Assembly (NCBI GenBank): GCA_022457155.1
Contig: JAJGOT010000312.1
Location: 915,001-979,000 of the forward strand
Length of the DNA stretch: 64,000 nucleotides
Direction of reading: 5' to 3'
Origin: Cladopsammia gracilis
Lineage: Eukaryota > Cnidaria > Anthozoa > Scleractinia > Dendrophylliidae
This document shows positions 45,961-57,275 of this stretch, piece by piece (positions within the stretch are counted from its first letter, which is position 1; each line of letters begins with the position of its first letter). The translations under genes and the position numbers were made by a program. Below the pieces are notes generated by a model, which was not told the DNA's origin, did no database searches, and saw nothing but the letters and a program-made list of their open reading frames with translations.

Positions 45961-48900
45961 GTTACATAACTTTCCTGGCGTGTGTTTCTCAAAACTCCCG
46001 ACGACTTTTCGGGCCCAAAAAAGTTATTTTATGTGCAGGCTGTTTACCAACAAAGATTCAATTTTCGTTCGTTTTGAAAGCTAACCAATAAAATATTAAG
46101 TCGACGAGAAACTTTGCACTGGCCTTCGGGCTTTTTTTTCGGGCTTTTCTACGGCTACGATCCTACTGTGTTGGGTTCTATCTCGTGTCATGTTAATGTC
46201 TTGCAAAGTTTTTATACGTAGTATCAGCCTTGCTACTCAGTTTGCCTATTGCTATTTTTGGCTGTTTAGATCTTTTACAGATCCTACGTTCACTAGCAGC
46301 ATTTTCGTTCGCGGTCCTGTGCTTATTCTATTTTTAAAATTTCACCGCCACTTGACAGAGCAGTTGAATTTCAAAAATCGCTTTCGGGCCCGAAAAGTCT
46401 TCTGGAGTTTTGAGAAACGTACGCCTGGCCCGAAACGGTTCGAGAGGTGGTCGTACAAGGAGATTCAATAAGGAGACAGAATTATCTTCGACTGCTAGCT
46501 GTTCCTTTTGAGTCAGTCGAGTGGGCGAGCGAGCTGATCACGAAAACAAACTGGGGAGACTGGAGCGAGCGAACGAGCCGAGTGGAAACTGGGGGAGTCC
46601 CTCCTTTCTCTTCCTGCCTCTTCAGAAGCGCCCCCCTCGGCTCGCATTACTTTTCTTATGGGTTCAGTTTTTCAAAAACCGATCAGCCAGGGCCACGGCT
46701 GCTCCCGGAAGGAAACGAAAAATTCAAACAAGGTTGATCACTTACCCTTCCAGAGCCTCTCCCGTAGAAAGAATTTCTTGCTGTTGCTGCCGCTGACCCA
46801 TATCCCAGTGACCTGCAGACGACATTAGCTTCAGTCAACGACCAGTGGTCATCACATATAGTGCCCCAGGAATTGCGGTACTTTATTTCCACGCGCCCCT
46901 CGGAGACTTGGGCCCCACCTCTAAGACGAATCTCTATTGGCTTGATGAAAACAGAGAAGTTATGATCAGTTAACATTTCCTACCTAAAAGTAAAAATCTT
47001 CAACTTTTGAGTCAGTGGATGAAATCCCAAAGCTCGGTGTGAGGACCATTCAAATGAAAGCTACTGAGCAGTAATTTCTTGTGGTACTGTTTATCAGTTA
47101 TGCTGTACAAGGTGGTTCTAACTTTGAGTCTGTGGATGAAAACCCTGAAGTGCGACCATTTAAATGATAGCTTTTGAACAGGCCTCGGTTGTTTAAAGGG
47201 TGGCTAGCGCTATCCACTGGATAAGTCATGCCCAGCGGATAAGCATTAACAAAACCAATTGTGTCATCCACTGGATAGCGATTTGTCCAGTTGATAGCGC
47301 TATTTGTTATTCAATTTTACCCAGAAGGAAATCTGAAAAAAAAAATCAGAAAACAGTTGCGTATTCTTAAGAAAAAGTAACGGGTTCACTGAATTTAACA
47401 CCAGAATCCACTAACCTGCCCTTCCTTTCTTCGAATGCATTTGATCTTTAACACTTTGCTGCCACTCTCACATTGATGACCGCCCCACCCCGCATGGTCA
47501 CATGACACGATGGACGACTCCCATCCTTTACACGTGACTTGGTCCAGCCAATACACGGGGTCCACATCCTGTACTGTCTCTGAGTACGACTCCAGTTTCT
47601 CCGCGTTCGGAAATCCAAGTTGACCACACAACACGTGCGAGTTGACAGATGTCCAGCTAGAAGGACAAACGTAACCCCACTTCCCCTCGTGCTCCACTTG
47701 GACCACACCTTCAGATATATAGTCATCTACAACAGGGCCCTGTAACTTTACGTTGAATTTTACAATCTGTTGGGACGTAGAAGAAGAGAACAATCTTTAC
47801 ATTTATAACCCACAATTGACCAGCTTTCCAGTTACAGCCGATTTCACTACAGTGTACACAACCAGGTTTCTCATGCATTATCGCCAGGAGTGCTAACTGG
47901 CCAAAAGCTTTTCAGGCAGTCGAGCGGGCCAGGAAGACTGGAGGGCCCGCTTCTTCCCCAGTCCTCCTCGCTCCTTTTGCTTTCACTCGCTCGGGATGCG
48001 CGCACGCTCGCCGGACTATCCAGAAGGGAACTGCTAGCAGTCTAATAGGTTGCTGTCCTAAATAGTAAAATATCGAGCTGGCATGGGACCCGGATGCAAG
48101 CACTTGGTTGGAGAAACATGTGTAAGTATAATAAACAATATTGTTTATCAAGCTATCTGTTTGCAAATTCTTTGGGATTGCCATTTTTTAAATGAAAAAT
48201 CGCAATTTTGAGGGTGTGTTATAACGCATGGTGTTGACATTCTACTTGCCATTATTCTCAAGGAGGATACTCAGGTACATTAGTAACGGAAAGGTGTGAA
48301 GGCCTTGGTGGGGTTCGAAATTAGCGATTTGGGGACCTTTTTGGATTAAACATTCTCTGGTGGATGTTTTGGGGTAAAAAGATTTCGACAAGGATTTTCT
48401 AGGGTTGATAAAAAGCGTACTTTAGCATTCTCGATTTTATGCCAAAATATTGTATCAATTTCATTTACATGCTTAAAGAGGCTATACAGGGGCGGATCCA
48501 GGAATTTCTGAAAAGGAGGGGGGGGGGGGGGGGGGGTTTGGTCCGGGTGCATGTCACCCGGAAAAATTTTCTGATTATACCCTCTAAAACGCCATTTACG
48601 GTATTCCTGAAAGTCGAAAAGCGTTTCTTAAGTCAATTGGTGGAAGTGAAACAACTGCGTATAAAACAATTTTATTCTATTATTTTTATGAACCACATGG
48701 GAGACACAGGTCTGATGGGGGCGGGGGGGGGGGGGGGGTCCGGACCCCCCCCGACCCTCCCCCTGGATCCGCCACTGCTATGTCCCATCTTACTGATCCA
48801 CTTTTGTTTAAAATTACTCTACTAGTGCTCGAAGAGTAAACTGAAAAAAATAAGCATCTTGTGCCGCAGATGGCAAGGATAGAAATAGATTGATTGGGTC

Positions 48901-51900
48901 GACTTTTTCAAGGTTATTGTCCTGTGTCTTGGAAAACTCGCCAAAACTTTGATTATGGTTGATTCTATCTTCGAAAATTCACTTGATATCTTTCTCTTAT
49001 TGTTTTTAGCTTTGACCAGTCTTGACCCAAAAACGTCAAAATTACCAAGACATAGTTTATTAAAACTCTTATGTTTTTACTTTACTTTATTTTTCTCGGG
49101 TAGAAGAAAACGGAACTTTCTTGGGTTACTTTATGGGTCTAGTTATAGCTGAATGGGACTTTTTAGGGTTAAAAAGTTGGCGTCATTCGCAACTCTCCCC
49201 TTCCTCCCCCGTCCCTGGGTAAAAGCAACAGCAATGACGACGACAACAACAGTATTTAATGAATTAGAAATAGGCACTAGATTACCTCACCGCTGGCCTT
49301 GGCAGGCTTGGGCGTGGCTAACATACTGTTGGTATGCAGTTTACACGTAACCCCAGCTGGATGGTTGTCCCGACAGTTGTGTTTCCCCCATTCTCTGTGT
49401 GAACACTGCGCAATGGAGTCTTCGTTCCCTGAACACTTGACATCGTCTAACCAAAACTCCTTTGTTCCCTTACCAAAGCGTTCCGTCCTTTGAACAAAGC
49501 CAGCTGTTAGTTCTTTGGAGTGCAGATATGTTCACGTATCCTTGTGGGACTATATATTCTGGTTATTGTCATTTTAGTTGGGAATCATCGGGCGGTTAAG
49601 AGGGTCAAGCGGCTCTGGGGACGAGAATGGCATGAACGCATGAAAGAATTTGGGGATTTTAACTCATTAAGATTGCCATTTCGCAGTATTCATAGCATAT
49701 CTTTTTAAGATGCAACAGCAAAGTTTTGTAGTTGAAGGCCAAATCTACAATTGCATCCAAAAAGAAGAAAATCGAAAAAGAACAACTTGCAGACTTTTCG
49801 TTTTGAAAACTCAGTGTTTTCGGTATTTCTAGTATGGCAAATGTCCCTCATTAGCATTCAGCGATGACCGCGCGGTTGAACTCCATACAAGCCTTAACGT
49901 GACATTGGTCACTTCAAGGTCAAAACGACGGGACTTTGTTTTAAAGTTATTATAATATTTTAACGTTTCCAGATAGAATAATAACCAAATTACTGGAATC
50001 CGAGTGTGGATTTCCGAAAAGTAATTCAAAAATGGGCGAAATTTTGATTTTCCCTTCAAAAAATGGCGTTTTCGCTGTGATTTTAGGGGTCAAATTTGGG
50101 GTCTGGGGACGAGTTAAAAACTTAGAGGCAAATGTCATCCAATTTTTTGCCATGTGTCGCTTAAAGAGACTCTGTCCCGCCGAAATAACAAAATTATGTT
50201 TACTTAATTTCCACGTCGTATCACCAAATGCCACCAAATATACAACTACTTGGATAAAAAGATTCTATAGAGCAAAACAGAAGCAGTAGTTTGGAGAAAA
50301 AGCGCAGGATTACAAGGATTATGATATTACTCCGTTATGTAAGTCTCAATAAAGTGTCCGACGTCGCTTAGACACTGTCCCACCGAAATAACAAAATTGT
50401 GTTTACTAACTTTCCATGTTATATCGCCAAATGCCACCAAATATACAACTAAATTGGATAAAAAGATTCCACAGAGCAAAACAGAAGCAGTAGTTTGGAG
50501 AAAAAGCGCAGGATTACAAGGATTATGATATTACTCCGTTATGTAAGTCTCAATAAAGTGTCCGACGTCGCTTAGACACTGTCCCACCGAAATAACAAAA
50601 TTGTGTTTACTAACTTTCCATGTTATATCGCCAAATGCCACCAAATATACAACTAAATTGGATAAAAAGATTCCACAGAGCAAAACAGAAGCAGTAGTTT
50701 GGAGAAAAAGTGTAGGATTACAAGGATGGAAGTGGATTACAGTTCATCAATTTTGATTTCGTGATAGGAGGTCAAGAAATCAAAGTTCACATTCTGGTGG
50801 AATTTTGAGATTTTTTCAGTTAGTCGTCATTTTGTTTCTTAGTTCATATTTCTTTTTATTATATAAACACCAATGAAATACCAGGTGAGCTTTCGCGCGT
50901 AAACATCATATCTTCACACATGAGAATAACATGTTATCTTCACACGTGAAAAGATCGCTGTTGACAATTTGTTCTACTTTAGGACTTCAAAAAATTATTA
51001 AAGTGAAATGGTTTGATTTCATTGGTGTTTATATAATAAACAGAACATTACATGGCCGCTTGAAGATACGAAATTTCTCTTCTCGTGTTTTGTCTTCCTA
51101 TTTTTAGATACCAAACCAAGCTTAAAGCAACAACCTTGGGCATTTCAAATGAAAAATTAATACCACCCCTCCTCCCCAGTTCAGTGATGGGAAAATGGCG
51201 CGTTTTGGTTTTCGCGCGAATCTATCATTGAATCCGAGATTACCTACCCCAAATGTGTCGTTTACTTGTGTCTTGTACCGAATTTGAAGTCATTCCAACG
51301 CCATTTAGCGAAGTTATTCGAAGTCGTTGTCTCCCCTTCTAAAAAGAAGGGGAAACAACGACTTCGAATAACTTCGCTAAATGGCGTCGGAAAGGCTTCA
51401 AATTCGGTACAAGACACAAGTAAACGACACATTTGAGGTAGGTAAACTTTATTTCAAAATAGATAGTTATTTACCCAATTTTAGAGAATCCGTGATTTTC
51501 CCATACATTTCTCTGTATACACAAGCTGTCGCATACATCACGTATGTTAGCTTGGGAAGCCTGTGGGAAGAGTTGGCTCATCAAGCAAAGTTGTGCCTTC
51601 AACTGCTCTGCTCCTGTACCGCACAAGTATGCGGAAAACGAAAACGTGAAGTAGGCCTTGTAATTTCGGGATGCTACAATGCTAGGACAAGCCGAAAGAA
51701 AATTACTGATATCCTGAGCACAGAGATGAAGAACATTAGAGAGCACTATCCTCACTTTGAACCGGAAATTGAGCAAGACGCAACTCGCACACCGGTGTCA
51801 GTAATTAAGCAAGAACGCAAATAGGGTCCATTGTTGTGTTGTTTGTTCTATTGTTTTCTCAGCAAATCAGGGAAGACCTTGTAAGAGCTGCGTACTGCCC

Positions 51901-52566
51901 CGTTTTCAGGGGAGGAGGCGTTTGTTAGAGAGGGGCGTTCAATACAAACTTGTCAGCTTAGGAGGGCGTTAATTAGATAGGAGGCGTTTATTAGATCGGG
52001 GGCGTTTATTAGATCATTTACGGTAACCTAATTGCCTCGTTGTCATTCTCTTAGTTTAACATGATGTTTTTGTATGCGTTCACGCCCGTGTATGCATTTA
52101 TATCGTGTCATAAATGTGACTATTATTTGAGTTTTATTTTCGTTTGTGTTTCCTTTGTTCAAAATTGTGTTATAAGTAAATGACACTGAATGCCAGACAA
52201 TAGACAAAAAAATTGAATCAAAATATTATTTCGAGTGTTGTAAAAGTAAAACCACTAGAGCTAACCATCCGTATAAGTTCCAAACGAAGTCAACATGAGT
52301 TAATTCCTTGAAGTACTCCTTCTTTGTAAGAATTATCAAAGACTGGAACAATTTACCAAACCATCTATTTGGAAATGATATCGACATCAACAGATTTAAA
52401 ATGAGTATAAAAAAGTGGATGAATATAAAATGAGTACTTATTTATACATTATATTTTTCTGCTGCTTCAGTGCCTGATGTTCGTATTCAAAATTTTATAT
52501 TTTATATTTTTCTATAAGCATTAATTATTAACCATTTATATTATATATTTTTTGTAGTTTATTAAT

Positions 52567-52603
<37 letters not shown>

Positions 52604-55600
52604 CAGGGGACCTAAAATAGGGGTAACCTCACGGTCCTCCTTTTTAAATACCGTCTTCTGTATTTGAATAAAGTATTATTAACATATACGTTATCAACAG
52701 CTATCTATCTGAAACGTTACCACGTTGCCTTTGTAAATCCCCTTATCATTCGCTTCCTTTTTCCAAGCTTAATTAATATCAATAGTTTGTTGTTTTTACT
52801 GTAACATTCAGCCAGGCAGCTTCTTTCGATATCAACAAATCTTTCAACAAAATTACTCAGTCACGAAATTCCCCGCCATATCGTGCGAGGGAGCTTGAAC
52901 GGGTGCTATTGTTGGCCGAAGATAAAATAGTCCTTTTATACGCTTACCGGTATGTTGTATTGCGTGTACTTATTCTTACGCTTATATCGGGCACATCTTG
53001 ACCATTTTCACGTGGACATGACTAATTTGCCCAACGTTTGCTGCCAAAGACAGTAAAATATTCAAAATTCAAGCCAATTAAAGACAAAAATACCGTAAAC
53101 CCTCTGTTAACCTTTTTACTCTCAGAGCCAATTATGGAGACATGCAGTGTTGTTCTAACTTTTGTGTCGTCAACGAAATGCGCCAGGTAAATGCTATGAT
53201 GAAACCATCATTCCAATGAAACCTCTTCAACAGTTCTTTTGCATGGTACCATTTGTTTTTGCAATCATTTACAATAATTTTAATGGTCAGTTCTCGGCAG
53301 GATTCAGAGTATTAGTTTATTCCGATTGGGAACGTAGCTGGATGCTTCCGGAGTTGTACACGCGATCGCTCGCGATTTAGTTTTCTCTATACTGAATAAA
53401 ATCAAATTTCCAAGCACAATGGACGACGGAAAACAATAAACCGACGTAAACAAAACAACACTTATTCGATGTAAAATAATAATCTATTCTATCTTCCGCA
53501 CAAGAGAACATTTTCTTAAAGGGAAATTATAGTGATTTTGCTTGTTTTCTTTTTAGACAAAACTAATAAATATTGGACGTCATTTACATCGAGTTATGGA
53601 GGTTAATAAGCATGAGTGAGAGTCGCGCGAGGCGATAGCCGAGAGCGACTCTAGCTTCTTGAGTGCTTAGCAAAGTAACCCAAGTGCATCAATTTAACTA
53701 TTATAGCGCGAAAGCGCGCGTGATATCGCCTAATTCTTAGCCGACGAGGCCGTATAGTTTTATAATTCAACACATTGATAACAAAGCACAGTTTGAAGAA
53801 AAAATATCGAGGCCGATCCGTCATTTTTGCATTCTCTTTTCAAAATACGAAATTTACATCTATCGATGGATGTATATCGATAACTTTTCATTGACCATAT
53901 TTGGGCAGTGTATCAATGTGTTGAATTATAAAACACGATGTAAGCACAGCTGCGACGTCTGTAATGTATAGCACAACAAAATAACTCTTCGTTTTAGCAA
54001 ATAGGCCTTTGGTTGTACATACATTTTCGATGCCAAATGTATGGATATAATGACATATTTTGGGGTTTCAAAATTTTTGGAAACAGCTGTATATATAAAT
54101 AGAAGGTGGTAAAAGAGTGAAAGAAGGGCGGAAGGAGTGTGGTAGGATTACAGATCAAGTCGTATGACATATTTTATATTTTGTTTGGCAAATTACGGAT
54201 CACAGTACCCTAGGTAATAGGAGGGTTTTTTTTTTACAGAACAGGAGGTTAGCCTGCACAACAGGGAGAGAAGATCAAAGGCCCGGGGGGGGGGGGGGGG
54301 GTACTCCCATATATGAGCTATATAGGTATGTGCCGCTGTGAAGGGTATGGTTTTCAGGCAGTTTAGTCGATCTGAGATAGGGTATAGTATTAAGAGATTT
54401 TTGGTCTAGAATAGGGTATCATTTTCCGCGAAACTGATCAGTTGCGTGAAGAATTTAGTCTAGACAAGGTTTACTGGCAAATGACATTTAAAATTCGGTA
54501 CGGTGGGCAGTATGGCATTTTTACTGACTCCTGGCATCTTAGACTGTGGTAGTGAAAGAATTTCTGGAAAATAGCTTGTCTGGAATAAATCTAGGATAGG
54601 GTAGGGTTTTTCGGTGTTTAGTCTAGAATAGGGTTGCAAAATGCAGCTAAAATGGTCTAGTATAGGTTAAGGGTCTCAGAGTCCCAGCGGCACACTCCCA
54701 CCCAAAAATTTGCGGAGTACCCCCCCCCCCCGGGATCAAAGGGGCTCCAAGAGCCATCTCGTGACTACGAAACAACTTAATTTTTAAAGGCCCAGTATCA
54801 CCCAACATACATTGTGCGCCCAATGCCTCAACGATTGAATTTAACGTAGTCGAAAATTCCCGATACATCGAGTTACTTCGAAAATCCGTTTTCATCCGCG
54901 GTTAAGATTACATTTCAGTTTTTTATTTAGTAGAAATAAGTTATTTCTTTATTATAGTTTTGCTTTTGATCGATATATTTGATCGGCGTTTGTTATTTTA
55001 TGTTATTTTGATCGATTAGTTCTGGCTTGTAGTGTAGTGTAGTGTCAATGTAGTTTAGTGTCAATTTGTAGTGCCAATGGCGAGTACTGTTGGGAGACCA
55101 CGTTTGTTGTTATAAAAGGTGACAGGCCTAGCACAAATCCTGCTCGGCGCTAAAAGCAGTTTGTCCCAGCTTTAGAATAAGTCTACCCCAAGTACGTGCC
55201 TGAGAGATTTTTCCTTTTAGATCAAAATAAAGATATAACACTTCTTTGATCTTAGGGAAAAATCTCTAGCTGTGATTTTGCAGGAGGAATTTACGCTTTC
55301 CAGAGCCGTTTTGAGTATTTAGCTTAATATGCCGTTGTTTGTTTCCTAGCTCTTGGCATAACAATGGAGTTTTTTGGCTCACTTTCAAAGAGTTGCAAGG
55401 TCAGTAGTAGCCACTCAGGGACGTAGCCAGCATTTGGAATTGGGGGGGCCAAAGCTCCCGAGAGCACTTTTACAGCGCCGTAGACGCGAGCTTTTAGGGG
55501 GGAAATTGTGAAAAAATTAGGCTGTCTGAAATTGCATCTCGTGCATTTTCAAGGCAGTTTGACATGGAATAAGGCGGCTTTCTGACAGATTTGCCGTTCA

Positions 55601-57275
55601 CTCAGCTAGAATATCAGAAAGAAGGTGCCGCGGATGCTTCCGTGCAAAGATGTCGATTGTTGCACTAATGTCATTTGTCTACTGTAAGGTATGTTCATTA
55701 GAGCAAGTCCAGACTCTTGCTCGCTGGTCATGATCGCCAGGTCTGCCAAGGCCTGAACTCAGCACTGTTTACGGTCTGCTGGGTAGTTCTTGATTCGCTG
55801 GCGCACTTAGACAATTGCGCCGCCAAAGGACGATTTCTACATCGGCACCCTGGACTGATGGAAAGTCATCTGCATAAATTACTGCAAAGCAGCTTGCACA
55901 GGGTTTCCCTCTCTAGAAACTAGACAAAGGCACTGAATCCATACTTGTCCAATACTCTGACAAATTTATGCATAGCATTGTATTGTAATACATTATCATA
56001 TAATACAATGCAATGCTATGCATAAATTTGTCCGAGTATTGGACAACCCTCACTGAATCCCACATCGCAAGCTCGTATGTACACAGGGGGCCCGTATTGC
56101 GCACCTTTTATCATAAATCCCCAATATAACATGCGACAGGAGCTTATTACTAAGCTCCTGCATGCGATGCCTTTTTAACTTATTTTTCTTTCCTTAAAAA
56201 GCGAAGAACTGATCCGGGTGAAAGGGGGATTTAAGTCATGTTTTTGTCTTGAAAAAAAAAAAACAACAAACAAACTCCCTCCAAAAAAAAAAGGGAAGGG
56301 GAGGGGGGGGGGGGGGGGCGGTGCGGAACCCCTGGAACCCTCCCCTGGCTACGCCCCTGGCCGCTTAAGCATGTTAACTACGTAGGAATTATTCGTGCTT
56401 TGGATCGGTTCAGAATTCAAACGGGCTTTTGTCAATATGGTCGTAAGCAGAGCTGCCGCTTACGAGAGTGTCCGCTCAGTCTTTGATTGTAGGACGTTTT
56501 TTTGCGATCCAATAGTTTGGCCTCATTCGCACCTCCCCTTTACTGTTATAGCGTGGTACTCCCCCCCCCCCCCCCGGGCATAACAGATTGATTACATTCA
56601 TACGATATCTAAATGGAGAGGATTATAACTTAAGTGTAGAAAAGTTGAAACGAATAAATGTCACACGTCATCGTTGAGTGTTGAAATTCGTGATCTTGGA
56701 AAAAATGTTGACCACAGAGCGAAAACGTTGAGAACGTTGGTTTACGCTCGACTCGATTCGACATAGGAGCTAAAACTTTCATGTTATATGTTTAAAACTA
56801 AACCGCACCTAAAAATAAATGAATCCGAGGTATGAAAACAAATATACCGGGTCATTTCGATTTTTCGTTTCATGTAATCAATGTTATTCTTAGAACTTCT
56901 TATTTTAATAGCGTCTGGGAATGAAACCCCAAAATGCAACACAAAAGCTGTATGAAGCAATACTTTATGGCAAGGTTCCTAATTTTAACACTTTAAAGAA
57001 TTGATATTTTAATTTTGGAGGTAATAAAAAATGAAATAAGCATGAACTAACCCTTTGAAATAGCGCAGGACACCAGGAAATCCAAGCATTCGGCATACAA
57101 CTTTCGCCGCTTTCCTGTTCCATCCATGATCACAAACACCTCTCCACTGGCCATTATGCTCCACTTCAACTCTGCCCTCGAATCGATGCTTTCCACCTCT
57201 GAGTCGGATTCCAGTGAAACCATTAGCGATTCCAGCTATCAGCAGAGCTCCAAAAACATACCAAATATACGCCAT
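37494..57275 (-). CDS. Lysyl oxidase homolog with four SRCR domains and a C-terminal fibronectin type II exon
   Basis: Ten exons: 57052-57275, 49286-49487, 47416-47766, 46746-46931, 43941-44081, 42552-42861, 41715-41844, 40190-40353, 39122-39448, 37494-37675. GT/AG borders and phases (2,0,0,0,0,1,2,1,1) close on 738 aa. Signal peptide [19 protein letters not shown], then SRCR1 (~22-125), SRCR2 (~146-255), SRCR3 (260-366), SRCR4 (369-471), LOX domain (~473-679), FN2 (~690-735). Copper site [13 protein letters not shown] (ligands H554, H556, H558). The quinone cofactor pair is K582 in GHKASF and Y618 in [12 protein letters not shown], 36 apart as in LOXL2. It should oxidise lysines in secreted collagen-like proteins; layout is that of LOXL2/3/4. 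The last exon ([14 protein letters not shown]...WCSTTY) joins in phase but may belong to another transcript; the in-frame TAG sits right before a GTGTGT donor-like site. Everything up to exon 9 is firm. Confidence 0.88.
37768..38140. repeat. ATGATAGTTGATGATAGTT repeat cluster
   Basis: Many direct and inverted copies of 'catgatagtt', 'aactatcatcaactatc' and 'ggtcaaacg' in about 370 bp, in the last intron of the lysyl oxidase gene. Probably one or two overlapping MITEs with GGTCAAACG-type ends. Confidence 0.65.
38700..38755. repeat. Solo right end of the TAGTCTCC-type MITE
   Basis: 'gattgcgtgacgagcccta' and 'cgtctgcgtgggaggcta' match the right half of the 12853-12955 element. It follows a run of about 22 G. 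Confidence 0.55.
40600..41165. repeat. Degenerate (GACT)n array
   Basis: About 560 bp of CTGACTGA-type tetranucleotide variants in intron 7. The minus-strand frame of Ser-Val-Ser-Gln repeats is an artefact of this array. Confidence 0.95.
41397..41542 (-). pseudogene. Duplicated fragment of lysyl oxidase exon 5 plus its 5' splice site
   Basis: About 146 bp nearly identical to 43855-44000: the last ~60 bp of SRCR3 exon 5, its donor, and 86 bp of the following intron. It sits in intron 7 in the same orientation, and stops abruptly at 41542 where a (GACT)n tract begins. It has no acceptor, so it should not be spliced in. Confidence 0.85.
41543..41670. repeat. Second (GACT)n tract
   Basis: CTGACTGA-type repeats starting at the exact end of the duplicated exon fragment. 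Confidence 0.85.
42108..42240. repeat. Solo arm of the AAAGGGAACCTCC MITE
   Basis: 'attaaagggaacctctattg...aacaaattgatgttaaattg...aaataaagtgg atatgaa' matches the left arm of the 34917-35338 element. Confidence 0.7.
43350..43413. repeat. 22-bp tandem repeat, three copies
   Basis: 'ctagcttcagttgtctagcgat' occurs three times in a row (first copy has 'tcc'). Confidence 0.9.
44737..45021. mobile_element. Mariner-type MITE (AGAGCAGTTTTCAATTGAGTG ends)
   Basis: Left 'agagcagttttcatttgagt' and right 'actcaattgaaaactgctct', bounded by TA on each side. Contains ATTGG-rich sequence, no coding frame. Confidence 0.8.
45027..45172. repeat. Foldback element (cacttaatgactgatccctc arms)
   Basis: 'cacttaatgactgatccctc gggaaacagtgaattttg' pairs with the mirrored right arm ending 'gggaccagtcattaagtg'; the centre is 'cctcgacttcgtctcggg'. 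Nearly the entire element is palindromic. Confidence 0.85.
45535..45705 (-). mobile_element. tRNA-derived SINE
   Basis: On the minus strand there is an A box TGGTGAATGGG (45699-45689) and a B box GGTTCGATTC (45657-45648), 42 bp apart, as in a pol III tRNA-type promoter, followed by a 3' body with 'gggtttttctccgggtactc cggtttttcctcc', a sequence seen in many invertebrate SINEs. It is not a functional tRNA: the cloverleaf cannot be completed. Confidence 0.7.
45976..46436. mobile_element. MITE with GTTTCTCAAAACTCC ends
   Basis: Left 'tgtttctcaaaactcccgac gacttttcgggccc', right 'gggcccgaaaagtcttctgg agttttgagaaac' are inverted. An internal stretch (46196-46340) resembles 60938-61067. Confidence 0.75.
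46484..46690. repeat. GCTAGCAGT-family element
   Basis: Begins 'cgactgctagctgttccttt' and includes 'gagactggagcgagcgaacg agccgag', as in the 1947-2213 element. It stops just short of exon 4 of the lysyl oxidase gene. Confidence 0.6.
47184..47320. repeat. Small MITE (GCTATCCACTGGATAA)
   Basis: Repeated and inverted 'gcgctatccactggataa', 'tccactggatagcg' and 'gatagcgctat' motifs around 47200-47310. Confidence 0.65.
47906..48045. repeat. GCTAGCAGT-family element
   Basis: Ends 'ggactatccagaagggaact gctagcagtcta', the same end as the 1947-2213 element, with 'gcttttgctttcactcgctc' inside. Confidence 0.65.
48489..48778. mobile_element. MITE with CAGGGGCGGATCC ends
   Basis: Left 'caggggcggatccagg', right 'cctggatccgccactg', each followed or preceded by long G or C runs. 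hAT-like ends; the target duplication is not clean. Confidence 0.75.
50168..50712. repeat. ~204-bp tandem repeat, about 2.7 copies
   Basis: Units begin 'gacactgtcccaccgaaata' at about 50168, 50371 and 50575; copies two and three are almost identical. After 'ggattacaagga' the third copy passes into 'tggaagtggattacagttc'. A related single-copy form, lacking the unit body, is at 62420-62590. Confidence 0.85.
50858..51048. mobile_element. MITE with TTATATAAACACCAATGAAAT ends
   Basis: Left 'attatataaacaccaatgaa' and right 'ttcattggtgtttatataat' are perfect inverted repeats bounding ~190 bp. Confidence 0.85.
51240..51445. repeat. Palindrome with ~95-bp arms
   Basis: Centred near 51341 ('cccttctaaaaagaaggg'). 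The right arm includes an ATG, '[19 protein letters not shown]', and a GAG|GTAGGT donor-like end, so the left arm is an inverted copy of an exon-like segment. Confidence 0.8.
51381..51824 (+). CDS. Hypothetical 147-aa frame, unrecognised
   Basis: Starts in the right arm of the palindrome with [14 protein letters not shown] and ends with [18 protein letters not shown]. The second half ([20 protein letters not shown] onwards) has protein-like composition. No family recognised. It lies in intron 1 of the lysyl oxidase gene, on the opposite strand. Could be a two-exon relic, since GTAGGT follows the 19th codon. Confidence 0.25.
   Translation: MASERLQIRYKTQVNDTFEVGKLYFKIDSYLPNFRESVIFPYISLYTQAVAYITYVSLGSLWEELAHQAKLCLQLLCSCTAQVCGKRKREVGLVISGCYNARTSRKKITDILSTEMKNIREHYPHFEPEIEQDATRTPVSVIKQERK
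52270..52690 (+). mobile_element. LINE 3'-end fragment
   Basis: '[20 protein letters not shown]' and '[10 protein letters not shown]' followed by a stop are the typical C-terminal tail of a LINE ORF2; then AT-rich 3' UTR, a (TTAG)n tract at 52565-52600 and an AATAAA near 52670. Confidence 0.55.
53752..53940. mobile_element. MITE with TTTTATAATTCAACACATTGAT ends
   Basis: Left 'agttttataattcaacacat tgat', right 'atcaatgtgttgaattataa aac'; inverted ~26 bp. Confidence 0.75.
54282..54734. mobile_element. GTACTCC-family element with 8-bp duplication ATCAAAGG
   Basis: CCCGGGGGG...GGTACTCCC at the left and GGAGTACCCC...CCCGGG at the right; ATCAAAGG flanks both ends (54274-54281, 54735-54742). Internal 'agggtatggttttcag'-like and 'ggtctagaatagggt' segments. 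Same family as 36255-36720. Confidence 0.85.
55416..56361. mobile_element. MITE with CAGGGACGTAGCCAG ends
   Basis: Left 'cagggacgtagccagcattt' and right 'ctggctacgcccctg', ~945 bp, with G-rich subterminal runs. It contains a nested palindrome at 55946-56043. Confidence 0.75.
55946..56043. repeat. Near-perfect 98-bp palindrome
   Basis: 'gtccaatactctgacaaatt tatgcatagcattg' pairs with 'caatgctatgcataaatttg tccgagtattggac'. Confidence 0.9.

Noticed and set aside
47448..47726. 92-aa alternative frame over the SRCR2 exon
   Set aside because: Shadow of the lysyl oxidase exon 3 in another frame.
50168..50712. CRISPR-like direct repeats
   Set aside because: The units are contiguous 204-bp tandem copies without spacers, in a eukaryotic intron.
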